Part shown: positions 45,486-57,580 of the stretch, piece by piece | How the letters are laid out: the number at the start of each line of letters is the position of its first letter | Numbering within the stretch: position 1 is the stretch's first letter | Source: Phycomyces blakesleeanus NRRL 1555(-) | Taxonomy: Eukaryota; Mucoromycota; Mucoromycetes; Mucorales; Phycomycetaceae | Assembly (NCBI RefSeq): GCF_001638985.1 | Contig: NW_017265149.1 | Location: 863,619 to 927,618 of the forward strand | Length of the DNA: 64,000 nucleotides | Reading direction: 5' to 3' | Translations under genes and position numbers: made by a program | Notes under the pieces: generated by a model | What the model saw: only the letters and a program-made list of their open reading frames with translations | What the model was told of the DNA's origin: nothing | Databases searched by the model: none

Positions 45486-46366
45486 ATGAAGTAATGTATT
45501 TCGTTCATTCATTCATCCATCCATCCATCCATCTGATGCATCTGCCATGAATGTACTTGTCGAATTCCATCTGACTTATTTCCTACCTTCCCTTGTGCTA
45601 TGTTGACCCCTTTCACTATAATAATTACACCAGGCTTGAGATTTGCTCCTTCTCTGGCCACAAGATCTACCCTTCCAAGGGTAAGACTTACGTCCGCATT
45701 GACAGCAGGTAAACAATTTCTTGAAAATTATGGAGAAGACAAGAGTAGGATTAGAAAGAATAGAAGAAGGAGAGGAGAATGTATAAAATTGAATTGAATA
45801 CAATTGATGATTGCAAGATTGCTAATTACATCATTTTTTTAATTCATTAAAATGTTTTTAGAGTAAGCAAAATTATACATCTATTACAGACATACATTCC
45901 CCATCGACGATTACCGAAACGCTAAAAAATTAGTTGTACACCTTTTGTATTACTCTTTTGCATTGTTACTTTTTTAATATTCTAGAGCTTCCGTTTCATC
46001 AACGGCAAGTCCGAGTCCTACTTCCTCCAGCGTCTTAACCCCCGCAAGATCAAGTGGACTGTCATCTACCGCCGTTTGAACAAGAAGGGTATCACTGAGG
46101 AGATCGCCAAGAAGCGTTCCCGTCGTACTGTTAAGCACGAGCGTGCTGTCGCTGGTGTCTCCTGGGATGCTATCCGCGCCAAGCGTAACCAGAAGCCCGA
46201 TGCCCGTGCTGCTGCTCGTCAGGCCGCCATTGCCAAGTCCAAGGAGGCCAAGAAGGCTGCTGCTGCCACCAAAAAGACCACCACTGGCTCTGCCGCTCAG
46301 GGTGCCAAGGTCTCTAAGCAGGGTGCCAAGGGTTTCGCTCCCAAGGCTGCTGCCACTTCTCGTTAA
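45486..46366 (+). CDS. RPL24: 60S ribosomal protein eL24
   Basis: Exons are 45486-45490, 45634-45708 and 45988-46366, about 152 aa. The first coding exon is only ATGAA, and the third base of Lys2 comes after a 143-nt intron, an arrangement common for ribosomal genes. The product matches eL24 throughout: [58 protein letters not shown] and [20 protein letters not shown], then the Ala/Lys-rich tail. It is a component of the large ribosomal subunit at the intersubunit face. The acceptor used for exon 3 (after tctagAG) keeps the frame but leaves DSSFRF, one residue shorter than the usual DS-x-x-FRF. Codon use is markedly biased (AAG, GCC, CGT), as expected for high expression. Confidence 0.95.
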
Positions 46367-48354
46367 GAAGTCATTTTTTTAAAGAAAAATTTACTGCACA
46401 CCTTGTGCTGAGTCGATTTTTTTTTTGAAAAATAAAAAAAAGTATATATATATAATCTATCGAATATGAGATCAATCTGTTGGGGGATGGGGGAGTGTTG
46501 AGAGTGAGAACAAAAGTAAGTATTCGATCTATAGATTAGTAAAAAGATAACCAGGCTATTAGAATATATTTAAGTCAATACACATGAATGTATACATCTT
46601 GTACGTGTATATATGTATATATGTATATATGTATGCGTTGTGTGTGTCCCCTTGGTAACGAACTCAGCGAAAAATAGCATTATCCTTTTTAATACATGTC
46701 CCGCGGCTGGACCGAATGATAAATTGTATTCGTTTTTTACTTGTCTTGTTAATGTGGGGAGAAAACAGGGTTTTGTACTCCACTGACGGAACTTTTTTCA
46801 AACTAATAATAACATTAAACAATTTGGGACCAACGGCTTTTTAAAGAAAAGAAGGCCTTGTATTTTTCCAATAGTCTTATGTGATGTGTGATATAGACCC
46901 TCTTTTTGAAAAAAGAAAATTATTATAGAAAATAGATCTATACATTTTCTGCTGGAATCAGAAACTTGATTTGATTCTATTCATTTGGGTGCTATTGATC
47001 CATGGATCTTTGATTTTGTATCTCATTAAGTTTTTTATAATAATTTGCAAACCGTAAATCCTGATCTGTGAGAATTCAGTATTCAAAATTAAATGCCTTT
47101 TAATATTGTGTAAGATATATATATAACTCTATACTTGTCTAGAAAACGAGGCCAAGAATGTTTTCATTCGTTAAGAATAAATGCCTGTGTACCGACTCTC
47201 AATGGTAGACCCGATAACTTTTGTCATCGTTGCACTTGTCTTTATTTTTATTCTTTCTGAGTACCAAGTTTTTCTTTTCTTTTTTATGTTTGAATCTAAC
47301 TTTGGATCGCTGGATCAGAGTAATACTGTTCTGTTAGCCACCTAGCCTTCAATATATGATCTGATCAATTTACGGCCTCAAAATATGCTTATATGCTTAT
47401 ATGCTTATATACATTAATCATATGCCAAACACCTTTCCAACCAACAAAAAAAGAGGACATTCATTAAAGAGTTTTGTGCTTGCAATTATTATAATAATTG
47501 TAATCTTTAGAATTATTAGAATTATGATTTGGAGTACAATTTTCCTCGTTCTCTACAATCCATAAATGTCATATGTCGTTATATCACTGGTCTTTTTTTT
47601 ATTTTGTCTTTTCCTTCATTGACTTGTTCATGGGAAGTTCATAAAAATATATATAAAAAAAGATCCCTTGCATAACCTAACTTCAATTATTCCAGATAAA
47701 TTGTATCTAAAGCAGATCAGAAATACTAGGCAAAGGTCATTACCTAATATAAGCACCAAGAAGTATTTCTACAAATTTGTTTAAGACTTTAAACAATATT
47801 TAGCCAGCATACAAACTCCCTTTAGAAATCAGTTGGTTTTTTTATATGTTTTATTTTGTGGGGCATAGTATATAATATAAGAGCATCAGTACTGAAGGAA
47901 AATTCTCCCGACTATAAAAAAAAAAAGAAAAAAAAAGGCTGCGTGTGGTACACTCTCCTTCCCGTTTGACTTGATTTGCTAATACATCTTCAAGGTCTGC
48001 TTAGGATCAGGTTATTATTTCCATATATTCCTTTCTGATCCAATAGGAGGCCCTGTAGGACACAGAAACCTATTGTGTTCATAGGCTTCCGAGGAACTAC
48101 TTTGTCGTTCTTCGAAGTCTGTGTTCAAGGAAGGCTGGGTTAGGTAATCCTTTTGTGGCACAAAAGTTGCTTACCTAAGTAATTTTCAGCTTCATATCCG
48201 AAGCTATCCAATTATACATCTTACAGCAGCAAAGGATCACCAAATAATGTATAATTTGACACCCACACACTCATCCACCCATACACACACATGCCCACAC
48301 GCCCACACTGATCCCGCTGATTTCTTCCCCCCTCTTTCACTCTTTACGGGTTGT

Positions 48355-48360
48355 GTGGGG
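48355..48360 (+). promoter_or_regulatory. Candidate Mig1/CreA-type GTGGGG site
   Basis: gtgggg lies within ttgtgtgggggtgtcgc about 290 bases upstream of the hexose-transporter ATG. It fits the SYGGRG core bound by fungal carbon-catabolite repressors. Short motifs occur by chance, and only the context makes it plausible. Confidence 0.3.
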
Positions 48361-48554
48361 GTGTCGCATTATCCCATCCAATTGACTTTGAGCTTTGGCG
48401 GAATGTACCGCCTTTTACATCGCCTGTCACGAAAATTACCTGTTTTCGTCTTTTTTTTTTCTTTAATTTTTTTTTACACAAGACATTGTGGTTGCGGACA
48501 TGAGAACCACCAACTCGTTGTATTAATGAGCTGCCAAGCCAATCGGCCAGGTAC

Positions 48555-48563
48555 TATATAAAG
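48555..48563 (+). promoter_or_regulatory. TATA box of the hexose transporter
   Basis: tatataaag, 79 bases before the ATG and followed by a CT-rich transcription-start-like stretch (ttctttctcttactttaatacc). Confidence 0.65.
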
Positions 48564-48641
48564 CCCTTTCAAAAACATTCAATTATTACATTGTGCTCTT
48601 CTTTCTCTTACTTTAATACCCTATATTATATTAAGAGCAAT

Positions 48642-50680
48642 ATGGGATTTATAACCAGGCTCACAACTAATGTCTACGTATGTATCGAATATATACTTTG
48701 CAATTCATCATACAATAAATACTCATCTTTCTTGTTTTACTGTCAATAGGCAATTGGTGGTTTTGCTGCCATTGCTGGTATCTTGTTCGGTTTCGATATT
48801 GGTTCCAATTCGGTAAATATTTATTAGTATTCTTGATCTTACCTGATTTGATTTGATTTGATCTGATCTGACCTACCCTGACCTACCCTGTTCTGACCTA
48901 ATCAAAATCGACCAAATAAATAAATAAAAATAAAATAAAATTTTACAAATTTTCTAACAATATTCTTTATGTAATTTCTTTTTTGTTTAAAAAAATATAG
49001 GGAATTATCGGTACAACTCAATACCTCGAATACTTCCACAGCCCAAGCGATCTTTTGCAGGGTGGTATCAACGCCTCTCTTAGTGCTGGTTGCTTTGTTG
49101 GCGCTTTGGTTTCTGGTTACCCCGCTGATCGTTTCTCCCGTAAATACACCTTGATGGGTGCCTCTCTTCTCTTCGTTCTCGGTGCCGTCATTCAGGCTGC
49201 ATCAAACGGTGTCCCCATGTTATGTGCTGGTCGTGTTCTTGCTGGTCTGTCTGTCGGTGTTACTTCCATGGTTGTTCCTCTTTACCAATCTGAGATTGCT
49301 CCCAAGGAGATTCGTGGTCGTATTGTATCTGTTCAGCAATGGAGTATTACTTGGGGTATTATGATTTCGTAAGTATTCTTTTTTTTTTAAAAAAAAAACA
49401 ACTTTTATATATTTTCTCTAATAATTTTTCTATCCTTCCTTTTATTAAGCTTCTGGATTCAGTATGGTTGTCAGTTTATCCATAATACTGCTGCTTTCCG
49501 TATTCCATGGGGTGTACAGGGTATCCCTGCAGTTATCTTGTTCTGCGGCATGTGGTTCTTCCCCTTCTCCCCTAGATGGTTGGCTGATAATAACCGTATG
49601 GACGAAGCTATTAAGGTTCTTGCTGATATCCATGGTGATGGTGACATTAACCACCCCCGTGTTCAACAAGTAAGTAATCATTCAATAATGCTTTACAAGA
49701 AAAAAAGAAAGAAAGTAAACTAATATTTCTCTCTCTCTTTATAGGAAATCAAAGAAATTCAGGCCGTTATCAACTTTGACCGCAACATTGCCTCCCACCG
49801 TTACAGTGATCTTCTCAAGCCTGGAATTAGATACCGTGTCTTCCTTGGTGTCTGTCTTCAAATCTGGCAGCAGCTGACCGGTATGAATATTATCATGTTC
49901 TACGTTGTCTACCTTTTCCAGCAGGCTGGTATCGGAAGCTCTCAGCAGGCCACTCTTGTCTCGTCCGGTATCTCTTACGTTGTTAACGTTGTCATGACTG
50001 TTCCTGCCATTCTTTTCGTTGACAAGTGGGGTCGTCGCCCTACCATGATTTTCGGTGCTCTTTCCATGTCTCTCTTCCTCTGGATTGTCGGCGGTATCTT
50101 GAGCACTGGTACCTGGACTCTTGATGCCAAGGACAAGTGGACTGTCGATATCGGAAGCAAGCCCAAGGCCGATGCCGTTGTCGCCTGTATCTACCTCTTT
50201 GTCGCTTCCTTTGCCACATCTTGGGGCCCTCTCGGATGGATTTACCCAGCTGAAATCTTCCCTATTCGCGTTCGTGCCAATGCCGTTTCTATGTCTACTG
50301 CCTCCAACTGGCTTTTCAACTGGCTCCTCAGTTTCGTTGTTCCTATGTTGATGCAGCGTCTCCGTTTCGGTCTTTACATGCTCTTTGCCGGTTTCAACTT
50401 CTTGATGGCTCTCCACGTCTTCCTTGCTTACCCCGAAACCAAGGGCTTCACTGTAAGTTTTTTTTTTAAAAAAAATTCGTCGTCTTGTTTTGAATGTTTA
50501 TTTACTTATTTATTTTCTCACTTTTTTTAGCTTGAAGAAATGGATATCGTGTTTGAGCACAACCCTCGCAAGAAGATCTCGCGCTCTATCATTGAAAAGG
50601 AGTCCGCAGACCGTTTCCGTACCCTATCTGAGGGATCGATCAATGAAAAAGAAAAGATTGCTGTCAGCAGTGATGTCTAA
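48642..50680 (+). CDS. MFS sugar (hexose) transporter
   Basis: Exons 48642-48677, 48750-48812, 49001-49368, 49450-49669, 49745-50452 and 50531-50680 join in frame to 514 aa. It is a plasma-membrane monosaccharide transporter of the major facilitator superfamily, sugar-porter family. Motifs in order are FGFDIGSNSGIIG (TM1), PADRFSRKYTLMG (loop 2-3), VPLYQSEIAPKEIRGR, PRWLADNNRMDEA, QIWQQLTGMNIIMFY (TM7), DKWGRRP (loop 8-9), GWIYPAEIFPIRVRA (TM10) and YPETKGFTLEEMD. The length is typical. The C-terminal tail is short and charged. The promoter has a clear TATA box and a possible carbon-repressor site. Glucose is the likely substrate, but the sequence does not fix it. Confidence 0.95.
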
Positions 50681-50731
50681 GAAGAAAGAGAAATCTCAAG
50701 ACAAATTTTCCTTGTTCCTACATACTCCCTT

Positions 50732-50744
50732 TTACCTACTTACC

Positions 50745-50790
<46 letters not shown>

Positions 50791-50838
50791 TCTACCTACC
50801 TACCTACCTACCTACCTACCTACATACATACATACATA
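50732..50838. repeat. Tetranucleotide array (ACTT)n / (ACCT)n / (ACAT)n
   Basis: About 105 bases of continuous 4-base units change composition in blocks: tacctact, then about ten acttactt units, then tacc units, then tacata units. It begins about 50 bases after the hexose-transporter stop, so it is probably within the 3' UTR. Confidence 0.9.
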
Positions 50839-51916
50839 TTTGCTATAATATCTCTTAGTCCATTATTTCATAATATCATGATCTCAAAGCATTAATCTTA
50901 TTATCTTCTCGCTCAAAGTATCAAATATATTTATTTTTCAGTTTTACTGTGAGAATTTCTTTGGTTTCTCTTTTTCTTTTAAAATCTTTATATATATCAA
51001 TTGTGATAAATCTGAGCATGTTTCTTAAAGATAAATACTCTAAAAAAGAAAGAGAGTTTCAAAGGGATGTATATATTATTGTCGAATATATACGAATATT
51101 TGCATAAAAACAAGGAGATTATATAAAAGTCTATAAATTTTGAAGGTTCTACTTTAACCACAACTTGGCTTGTCTTGCTAAAAAATTCCCAAGACCAATT
51201 GCTCAAAAAGAAGATTCATTAAATTTATTAAAGTAAATACATGTCATTAAGCAACAATATACATACATACATATATACATATATAATTTTGTGTAAATTT
51301 CATATTCGTTAAAGATCATATGATTTATTGATAAGGTTTGATTACCTAATACTCGATATAATTGAAACCTTTTTGACAGTAGGACAGTAATGACCACCCC
51401 TAATTATACCTGAATGAAAATAAATAAATATACACTGCCACACAAATATTCGATGATTCGTCTAAAATTCTGTCCAAAGAGCAATGTGACTTTCTCTTTC
51501 TTTCTTTATATATATATATATATCTACGAGACATCTGCAGTTCAGGTGATTTTCATTTAAAGAAATGTGCATTACCTTAATACCGTAACAAAAATGATAG
51601 GAAACATTAAATATTCATTAACTCTCTCCAGCATAAAATTAAAGGGCCAATGGACTGGCCATTGATTAAGTTTTTAACTGCATCTGTTACTTTCCCATCT
51701 ATATATTAATTTGCGCGTGCTAATTTGGTGTAAAACAAATGTTACCCTAGATACCCTGCCTTATCGGTAATAAACACGCATGGGTCCCTAATAATGGCGT
51801 AAGGTGTTTTCACTACTTCAATTAACAATGCAAAGAGAAAGAAGAAGAAGAAGAAAAAGAAAGAAAGCAAAGGAGCAACGGAGCAAAGGAGCAAAGGAGA
51901 GTAGGGAATTTTATTA
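50839..51916. other. Intergenic DNA between transporter and secreted precursor
   Basis: AT-rich and non-coding. Near its end there is a ggagcaaa/ggagcaac array (51866-51900) directly before the TATA box of the next gene. Confidence 0.5.
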
Positions 51917-51924
51917 TATATAAA
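51917..51924 (+). promoter_or_regulatory. TATA box of the secreted precursor gene
   Basis: tatataaa, 72 bases upstream of the ATG at 51996 and just after a purine-rich ggagcaaa array. Confidence 0.6.
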
Positions 51925-51995
51925 TATGAAGAAAAAAGGATAATATTTTATTAAGAGTATTTTTTTGTTTTTTTGTTTTACTTACTCAATTAATC

Positions 51996-52691
51996 ATGCA
52001 AATTCGTAGCTTGATTATAGTTCTTGTTACAACGACAGCTTTATTAACCCACGCTGTCCCACTTTCACCCAAAACATACAACAAAAGCCTTAATAGGCGT
52101 TCGGGTGTAACCGTAAAATCGTCACCTAGTATCCACCAAGAATTTACTACTACAGATACTTCGACTGATTCATCCAGTGATGACTTGTCCCAAAGTTCAA
52201 CAAACACTACTAATTCAACTATCGTATCATCTCCTGTAATTCATCAAGAAACCATTTCCATTGATACAACCACTGGCATGACAACAACGACAACTTCAGA
52301 TACTACGGTTTCGGCCCCAGTAACAGTGATCACAACTGATGAAGATCCAGAGGATGGACCCAAAGAAGCCGATAAGAAAAATACTAAGCGCTCAAGTTCA
52401 AGTATCGATATAAACACAGACCCTATAATTGATCAAACCTTGGTTTCTGTTGACACTTTTGTAAAAAGATCTGCAGATCATGACAAGAAAAATGCCAATC
52501 CTGCTAGTGTGATCATATATAACTGTCCGGGGCATAGACAAGCTATCATTACAGCCGATGACTACTCTCCTTCAATTGAAACCAAAAGGCCCAGATCGAA
52601 TGGTCCCCATTTGAACCCTGCATCCCCTCAAGGTTTAGCATTACCACAAAGTGTGGACTACGAAGCCTCTCCTGATGCTTTGTCTGGTTAA
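51996..52691 (+). CDS. Secreted repetitive precursor with dibasic (kexin) sites, 231 aa
   Basis: A single-exon ORF opens with a clear signal peptide (MQIRSLIIVLVTTTALLTHA, cut near residue 20). Dibasic pairs stand at 34-35 (RR), 131-132 (KR), 157-158 (KR) and 197-198 (KR), splitting the chain into five peptides. Within it a motif repeats imperfectly: SSPSIHQEFTTTDTST (42-57), SSPVIHQETISIDTTTG (78-94) and TDPIIDQTLVSVDTF (141-155). The first two lie between Ser/Thr-rich, probably O-glycosylated stretches. Only one Cys occurs (177), so there are no internal disulfides. This plan (signal peptide, repeats, Kex2 sites) is that of fungal kexin-processed secreted peptides or pheromone-like precursors. 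No known family recognised. A TATA box at the expected distance supports expression. Confidence 0.75.
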   Translation: MQIRSLIIVLVTTTALLTHAVPLSPKTYNKSLNRRSGVTVKSSPSIHQEFTTTDTSTDSSSDDLSQSSTNTTNSTIVSSPVIHQETISIDTTTGMTTTTTSDTTVSAPVTVITTDEDPEDGPKEADKKNTKRSSSSIDINTDPIIDQTLVSVDTFVKRSADHDKKNANPASVIIYNCPGHRQAIITADDYSPSIETKRPRSNGPHLNPASPQGLALPQSVDYEASPDALSG

Positions 52692-55600
52692 TTATTTTTT
52701 CTTTCTTTCTTTTATATTATATATTATATAGTATATATAAAGATACCCCTTCATTTGAATTGGAATAATTGCCATTTTTAATACAAAATATCTATCGACA
52801 CAGCTATAAAGAGAAATAATGGTTATTGGCTTTGTGCAAATAAAATCTTACAAACAAAAATTCAGTCGATATAAATCAGAAGAAAGAACCAAAGAAAGAA
52901 AGAAAGAAAGAAAGAAAGAAAAATATATGTAGATAGTTTCAATGAAACCAGAAATGAATAATACAAGGGTCTTATATTTATAGAATATGAAGGGTTATTA
53001 TAAGAAAAGAGACCACTTTTCTTTGCTAGTAAGGAAGAAAAGGTTCGATTGTTTATTTTTTTTTGTAGAAAGGGGATGGCAATACATCGTCCGTCTGAAA
53101 TCCAAAGGATTAACGTTAATCACAAATACTATAAAGGTAAGGCACAGCCATTTCTGTTAATCAAATGAACCGCTTGTAAAGGATATATATATATATATAT
53201 ATCTTATCTCTAGATGGAGTAGCCAAAAGAGTATGCATTTTTACTATTGAAGAAATTAATTCTGCAATTTCTTTTGATTGTGTCTTTAGAGTGCAGTTGA
53301 TGTAAGAGCTGGCTATAATGAATCCACTCAATAAAATCCATCGACCATTACAAGTATCCAATGAGCTAACGTGGAATGTGACTTGCAAAAAGTATCTATA
53401 CTTTTTTTTTAAAACAACGTCGTGCGTTGATTTAACTTCTTTAACGGAGTTTACTTTAATAAGACCCTTTGCAGGGAAGAGGATTAAAGTATACATAGAG
53501 TCTTGCATCTACTTTACGCTTTTTGCCTCCTTTCATAATGATGCGTGCTGATGGTAAAAATGTGAAGCAAAAATAATGTGGCTTTCTTCTGATCATGTGC
53601 CTGTGACTTTTACCTTTGAAGAATGTGGGAAAGAAAAGTAAACAAAAAAAAACAATGAGCGCCAGAGATGCTAGGTTATGAATTGAGTCAAAAATCACCA
53701 TTTGCTTTATGGTCATAATACATGATTGCGTTTTTTGATCTTCTTATTTTCACTCAGAAATGAAATTCTTACACTCTTTAGATCGAATGACCTTTAATTA
53801 ATTCCTCTCATTTCAAAAGAAGTGCGGTGTTAATTAAGGAATTAAACAACTAAATCCTAATAGCAAAACAGGAATTTTTAGAATAAATAAAGGCTGAATT
53901 TATTGACGAGAACGATGTATTTAACTCTTGAATATATTCACTAAATATACATATATAGTCGATGCTTTGTTACTTTCTGAAATTATACTGAGTTCTTGAC
54001 CATTACAAAAAAGAATCAAGCTTTTTACATACAAAACCGATAATTGAAATTAGTTTTAATGGTGAATAATACATACTACAACAAAACGGAAAAAGGACAT
54101 TATAGAAACCTTGATTTATTTTGTAGTATTTAATTTAAACTTCTAAAGTGAGCCATAATGTTAAGATACTTGCTTTGCATACTTGATAGTTATTGCATTT
54201 ATGAAAAATTATATTTGATAATTTTGTTGTACCTTTTCTTTTTAATATGGAGTCGTTGATAACGTAAGCACAGAATTGACTGTAATGTAACCATAGAAAT
54301 AAAATATAATACTTGAAGGTGGTTTAAAAGTGGTGTATTATGAATGAAGTATAAAAGAATAAGAATAAGAAAGATAATCGAATATCAATGATGATTAGAT
54401 CTACCATTGAGACATTACGATTAAAGATACATAAGCTATACCTTTTTTTTTCTGGTATTTTGAAAAGAGCACTTTTTTATTTGACAAGAATACTACCAGA
54501 AATCCAACTTTTCTACCAAGTTTTTATATCTAATATAATTTGATGGTAAATCTACCTTAATGACTCCAATATTGTCGATTTGAGACCAAGAAAAAGAAAA
54601 AGAAACACTATCTGTAAAATACTTTTCCATTTAGAATGTTAATATGTTTATTGTTATGAACCTTAAGAAAGAATTTTTTTTTTTTAAGAAAAAAGGGCAT
54701 ATTGAGTGCCTCTCCCAATATTTTTCATGCAATGTAATAAAGTCATAAAAGTAAGCTTTATTATATACAGCTAAACGAACAGAAGGTCTGTATAGTTTCT
54801 GCACATAATCAAGATTTTAACACAAAACTTAAATATATATATATATAAGGATTGTTGAAGAATGTATTACGGTTCAGATTTACAAGCGTTGACTGACTAA
54901 ATAACCTTATTCTTTTTCTTGTTTAAAATGTAAGCTTACAGATAATAAAAACTTTCAAGGCAGTACATGAATATAATCAAAGAAGAACGTAAAGGGACCT
55001 TACAGTAACTAGGGGGGTAAGTATCCACAAGGGATGGTTAACCTGAGCTGATCACTTATTCATTCATTCAACCAACCAACCAACCAAAACAACAAAAAAT
55101 TAAACAAGAGATATTCACTCTTGATGTTTATGCATTATGATGATGAAGAGGACGTGTTTTTTTTAATAGGTAAAAATCCGATAGACTATTAAGATTAGAT
55201 TGACACCAAAAGATAATGCAAGTAAATTTAAGGACCAACTCTGAGTTATCCGACCATATCTGCAACACGAGAGATTATAATATGTACCCAAGAGTTAAGG
55301 TTTGACTGAAGGAGAGACATAACATACAGTGCGTCTAACATACATACATATGTAGGTATACATGTATGTGTGTATGTATGTATGTATGTATGTATATATA
55401 TGTGTGGTTACGCACTACATTTACTGTTGCCTAGCAAAGGCCAAGAACACCAGGAGGTATTGAATGCAGGAAAAGAAGAAGAAAAAGGAAAGTAACATTG
55501 ACAGACTTCCATTTACAACATGAGCCTGTTTATTGAGGAGGCTTATTCTGCAAACTAAAAAAAGAAAAATGGTGCTCAATTTCCTTCCTATGAGACCATG

Positions 55601-57580
55601 CTCAAGTTAAAACACAAAGAAAAAAGTGAAAATTTCTAATAGTAAAGCAGACTTGTATAGCTTACGATATTATGGAATACAATTCACAGAGGCTTATTAA
55701 AGTTTGCTTTGTAAGTTTACGCAGAATACTATTGTGAAGAGAAAGATAAGCCATTCAGTTGAGTTCAGTGCGTAATCCGGGTATAGTTCATTCTGAATCA
55801 AGAAAGAGCGTCTATAGAAGGAACGCAAGATTCTTGTATTAGGAAACTGCATACAACATTATGGCACCAAGACATAAAACTGAGCCTTCCCTTCAAAGCA
55901 TAATTCTTTTTGTGATTCTGATATTATTGTGAAGTAAGAGATTAGGTACTTTTCTCAGCCTTTATTGACCCAAATCTTTAATTTCGAAAGCTAAAATAAC
56001 TTATATATATTTATAAGAAGTACTTTGACTAGCGTTCTCTAGTCTTTCGGGTTTCTTTTTCATCTCCTTGGCTTTAAATCCAAGTCAAATTCTCGCATCT
56101 TGATTGTTACAATATCTTGAGCTCCGAAAGGCCAAAAGAAAACCTCGTTATTATTATCATTATTATCATCATTATAGTTTAATTTTCTTTTGTTACCTTT
56201 GCTTAGCTTGTACTTTGTCCCTTTTGGACGCTGTATTCATATATGATGTTGTTTAGAATACAATGGGCTTGTAACATTAGCTTTGTGTATTTGATTCTAC
56301 GTAGAATATACTAGCTCACTCTGACGAGATTGTGGTCGTATGACTTGTCTTCCACACCTTAACAACGTACAACCTCTTGGCTGTAATTTTTTCTTTCTTT
56401 CATGGAAATCATCTCCTTAAAAAAACCCCATGATGTGGGACAGAAACTCTTGATCTGTGATAAGAAATGAAAGTTATAGCGTAGTGCTCTGCAAATAATA
56501 ATAGCAATAGTAATAGTAGTAATAATCCAACCATAGACTTTGAACTATTCCCAAAAAGACATATATTCTAAAAACACACACACACACACAAAGGCTGTAC
56601 CTGAGTGTAACCTTTATAAAAATAAAAATAAAAACAAAAAGCTTCGGGGAATTGATTTGAGTTTTCTTTAAAGAAAGTACAAAAAAAAGGATACTGGTAT
56701 TTTTTGAATACTATTAATACATCAAGTGGGTCTCGAAATGTATGACGACGGTGATCATACTCATGATGATGTAGAGAATAGTAATGTTGGTAAAAGTCGG
56801 ATATAGATATACTTGGCCTATACTCAAGTATGTGTATGGTTTGCTAAAGTAAGAAAGCCAAGAGGTGCACAGAAACGACGATTTGTGAACTTTAGAGTTG
56901 TACCTGTGTATCTTTGTAGTACAGAGTTAGAAGAAGTCTATGAAGAAAAAGAAGAAGAAAAGTTTGAAAATGGTTACTCCCGTTTGGCCGTTTCTTTTTT
57001 ATTGCTATTTTAAAATTAACTCCCAAAAAATAAAAAAATAAAATAAACAATACAGAAAATTTTGGGAAATATTTAAAACTGATATAATTTTTCAAAAATA
57101 AAGAATGAAAGACTTTCACACAAACACACATAATATACAAAGCTCCAAGAAGTTGTTTTGTGTTTTGTTTATTAAAATGTAATACTGATAGAAATAAGAG
57201 TAGCAAAAATATTTAACTAAAGAAAGAAAGGTTGAACATTGAGAGCAAATTAAAAGAAATATATAAAGAAATAAAGAAATAAATAAAATAAAATATGTGC
57301 GCGAGTGAGAGTGTTGTATGTATAAAATATGGCTCTATTGTTTCTTTAATTGACAAAGGGAAAGGTAATAAAGGTTCCATTTTTTTTTGTTTCTTTTCCT
57401 TGGGTAGTCCGTCTATTATAAGTATTCTTGTTAATTGAGGAGAAAAAGGAGGAGAGAAGCTAGAATGAAAGAATAAGATCAACTTCATTCATTCAATGTA
57501 ATATATATATAATAATAATAATAATAATAATCAAGGCAACCATAAAAGAAAGCAAGAAAAGAAAGAATCATATTCTTGTT
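52692..57580. other. Long gene-free stretch
   Basis: About 4.9 kb are AT-rich with no convincing coding region on either strand. Features are a GAAA run (52893-52922), (AT)n at 53184-53200, acatacat/tgtatgtatg arrays (55338-55400), a (CA)n run (56576-56590), and a GAA-rich block near 56930-56960. An ORF at 56813-57013 has a basic stretch (KVRKPRGAQKRRFVNF) but no other support. Confidence 0.5.

Larger units (their letters stand above)
46367..48641. other. Intergenic DNA between eL24 and the hexose transporter
   Basis: The first part is the eL24 3' UTR with T- and A-runs. An octamer array tatatgct is repeated three times near 47383-47410. From about 48240 it is transporter promoter DNA with CACA-rich and CCC-rich patches. 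No gene is visible. Confidence 0.5.

Noticed and set aside
56757..57013. Short plus-strand ORF with basic KVRKPRGAQKRRFVNF stretch
   Set aside because: The only sign of coding is local composition. The C-terminal half is encoded by GAA repeats, and no splice-consistent extension was found.
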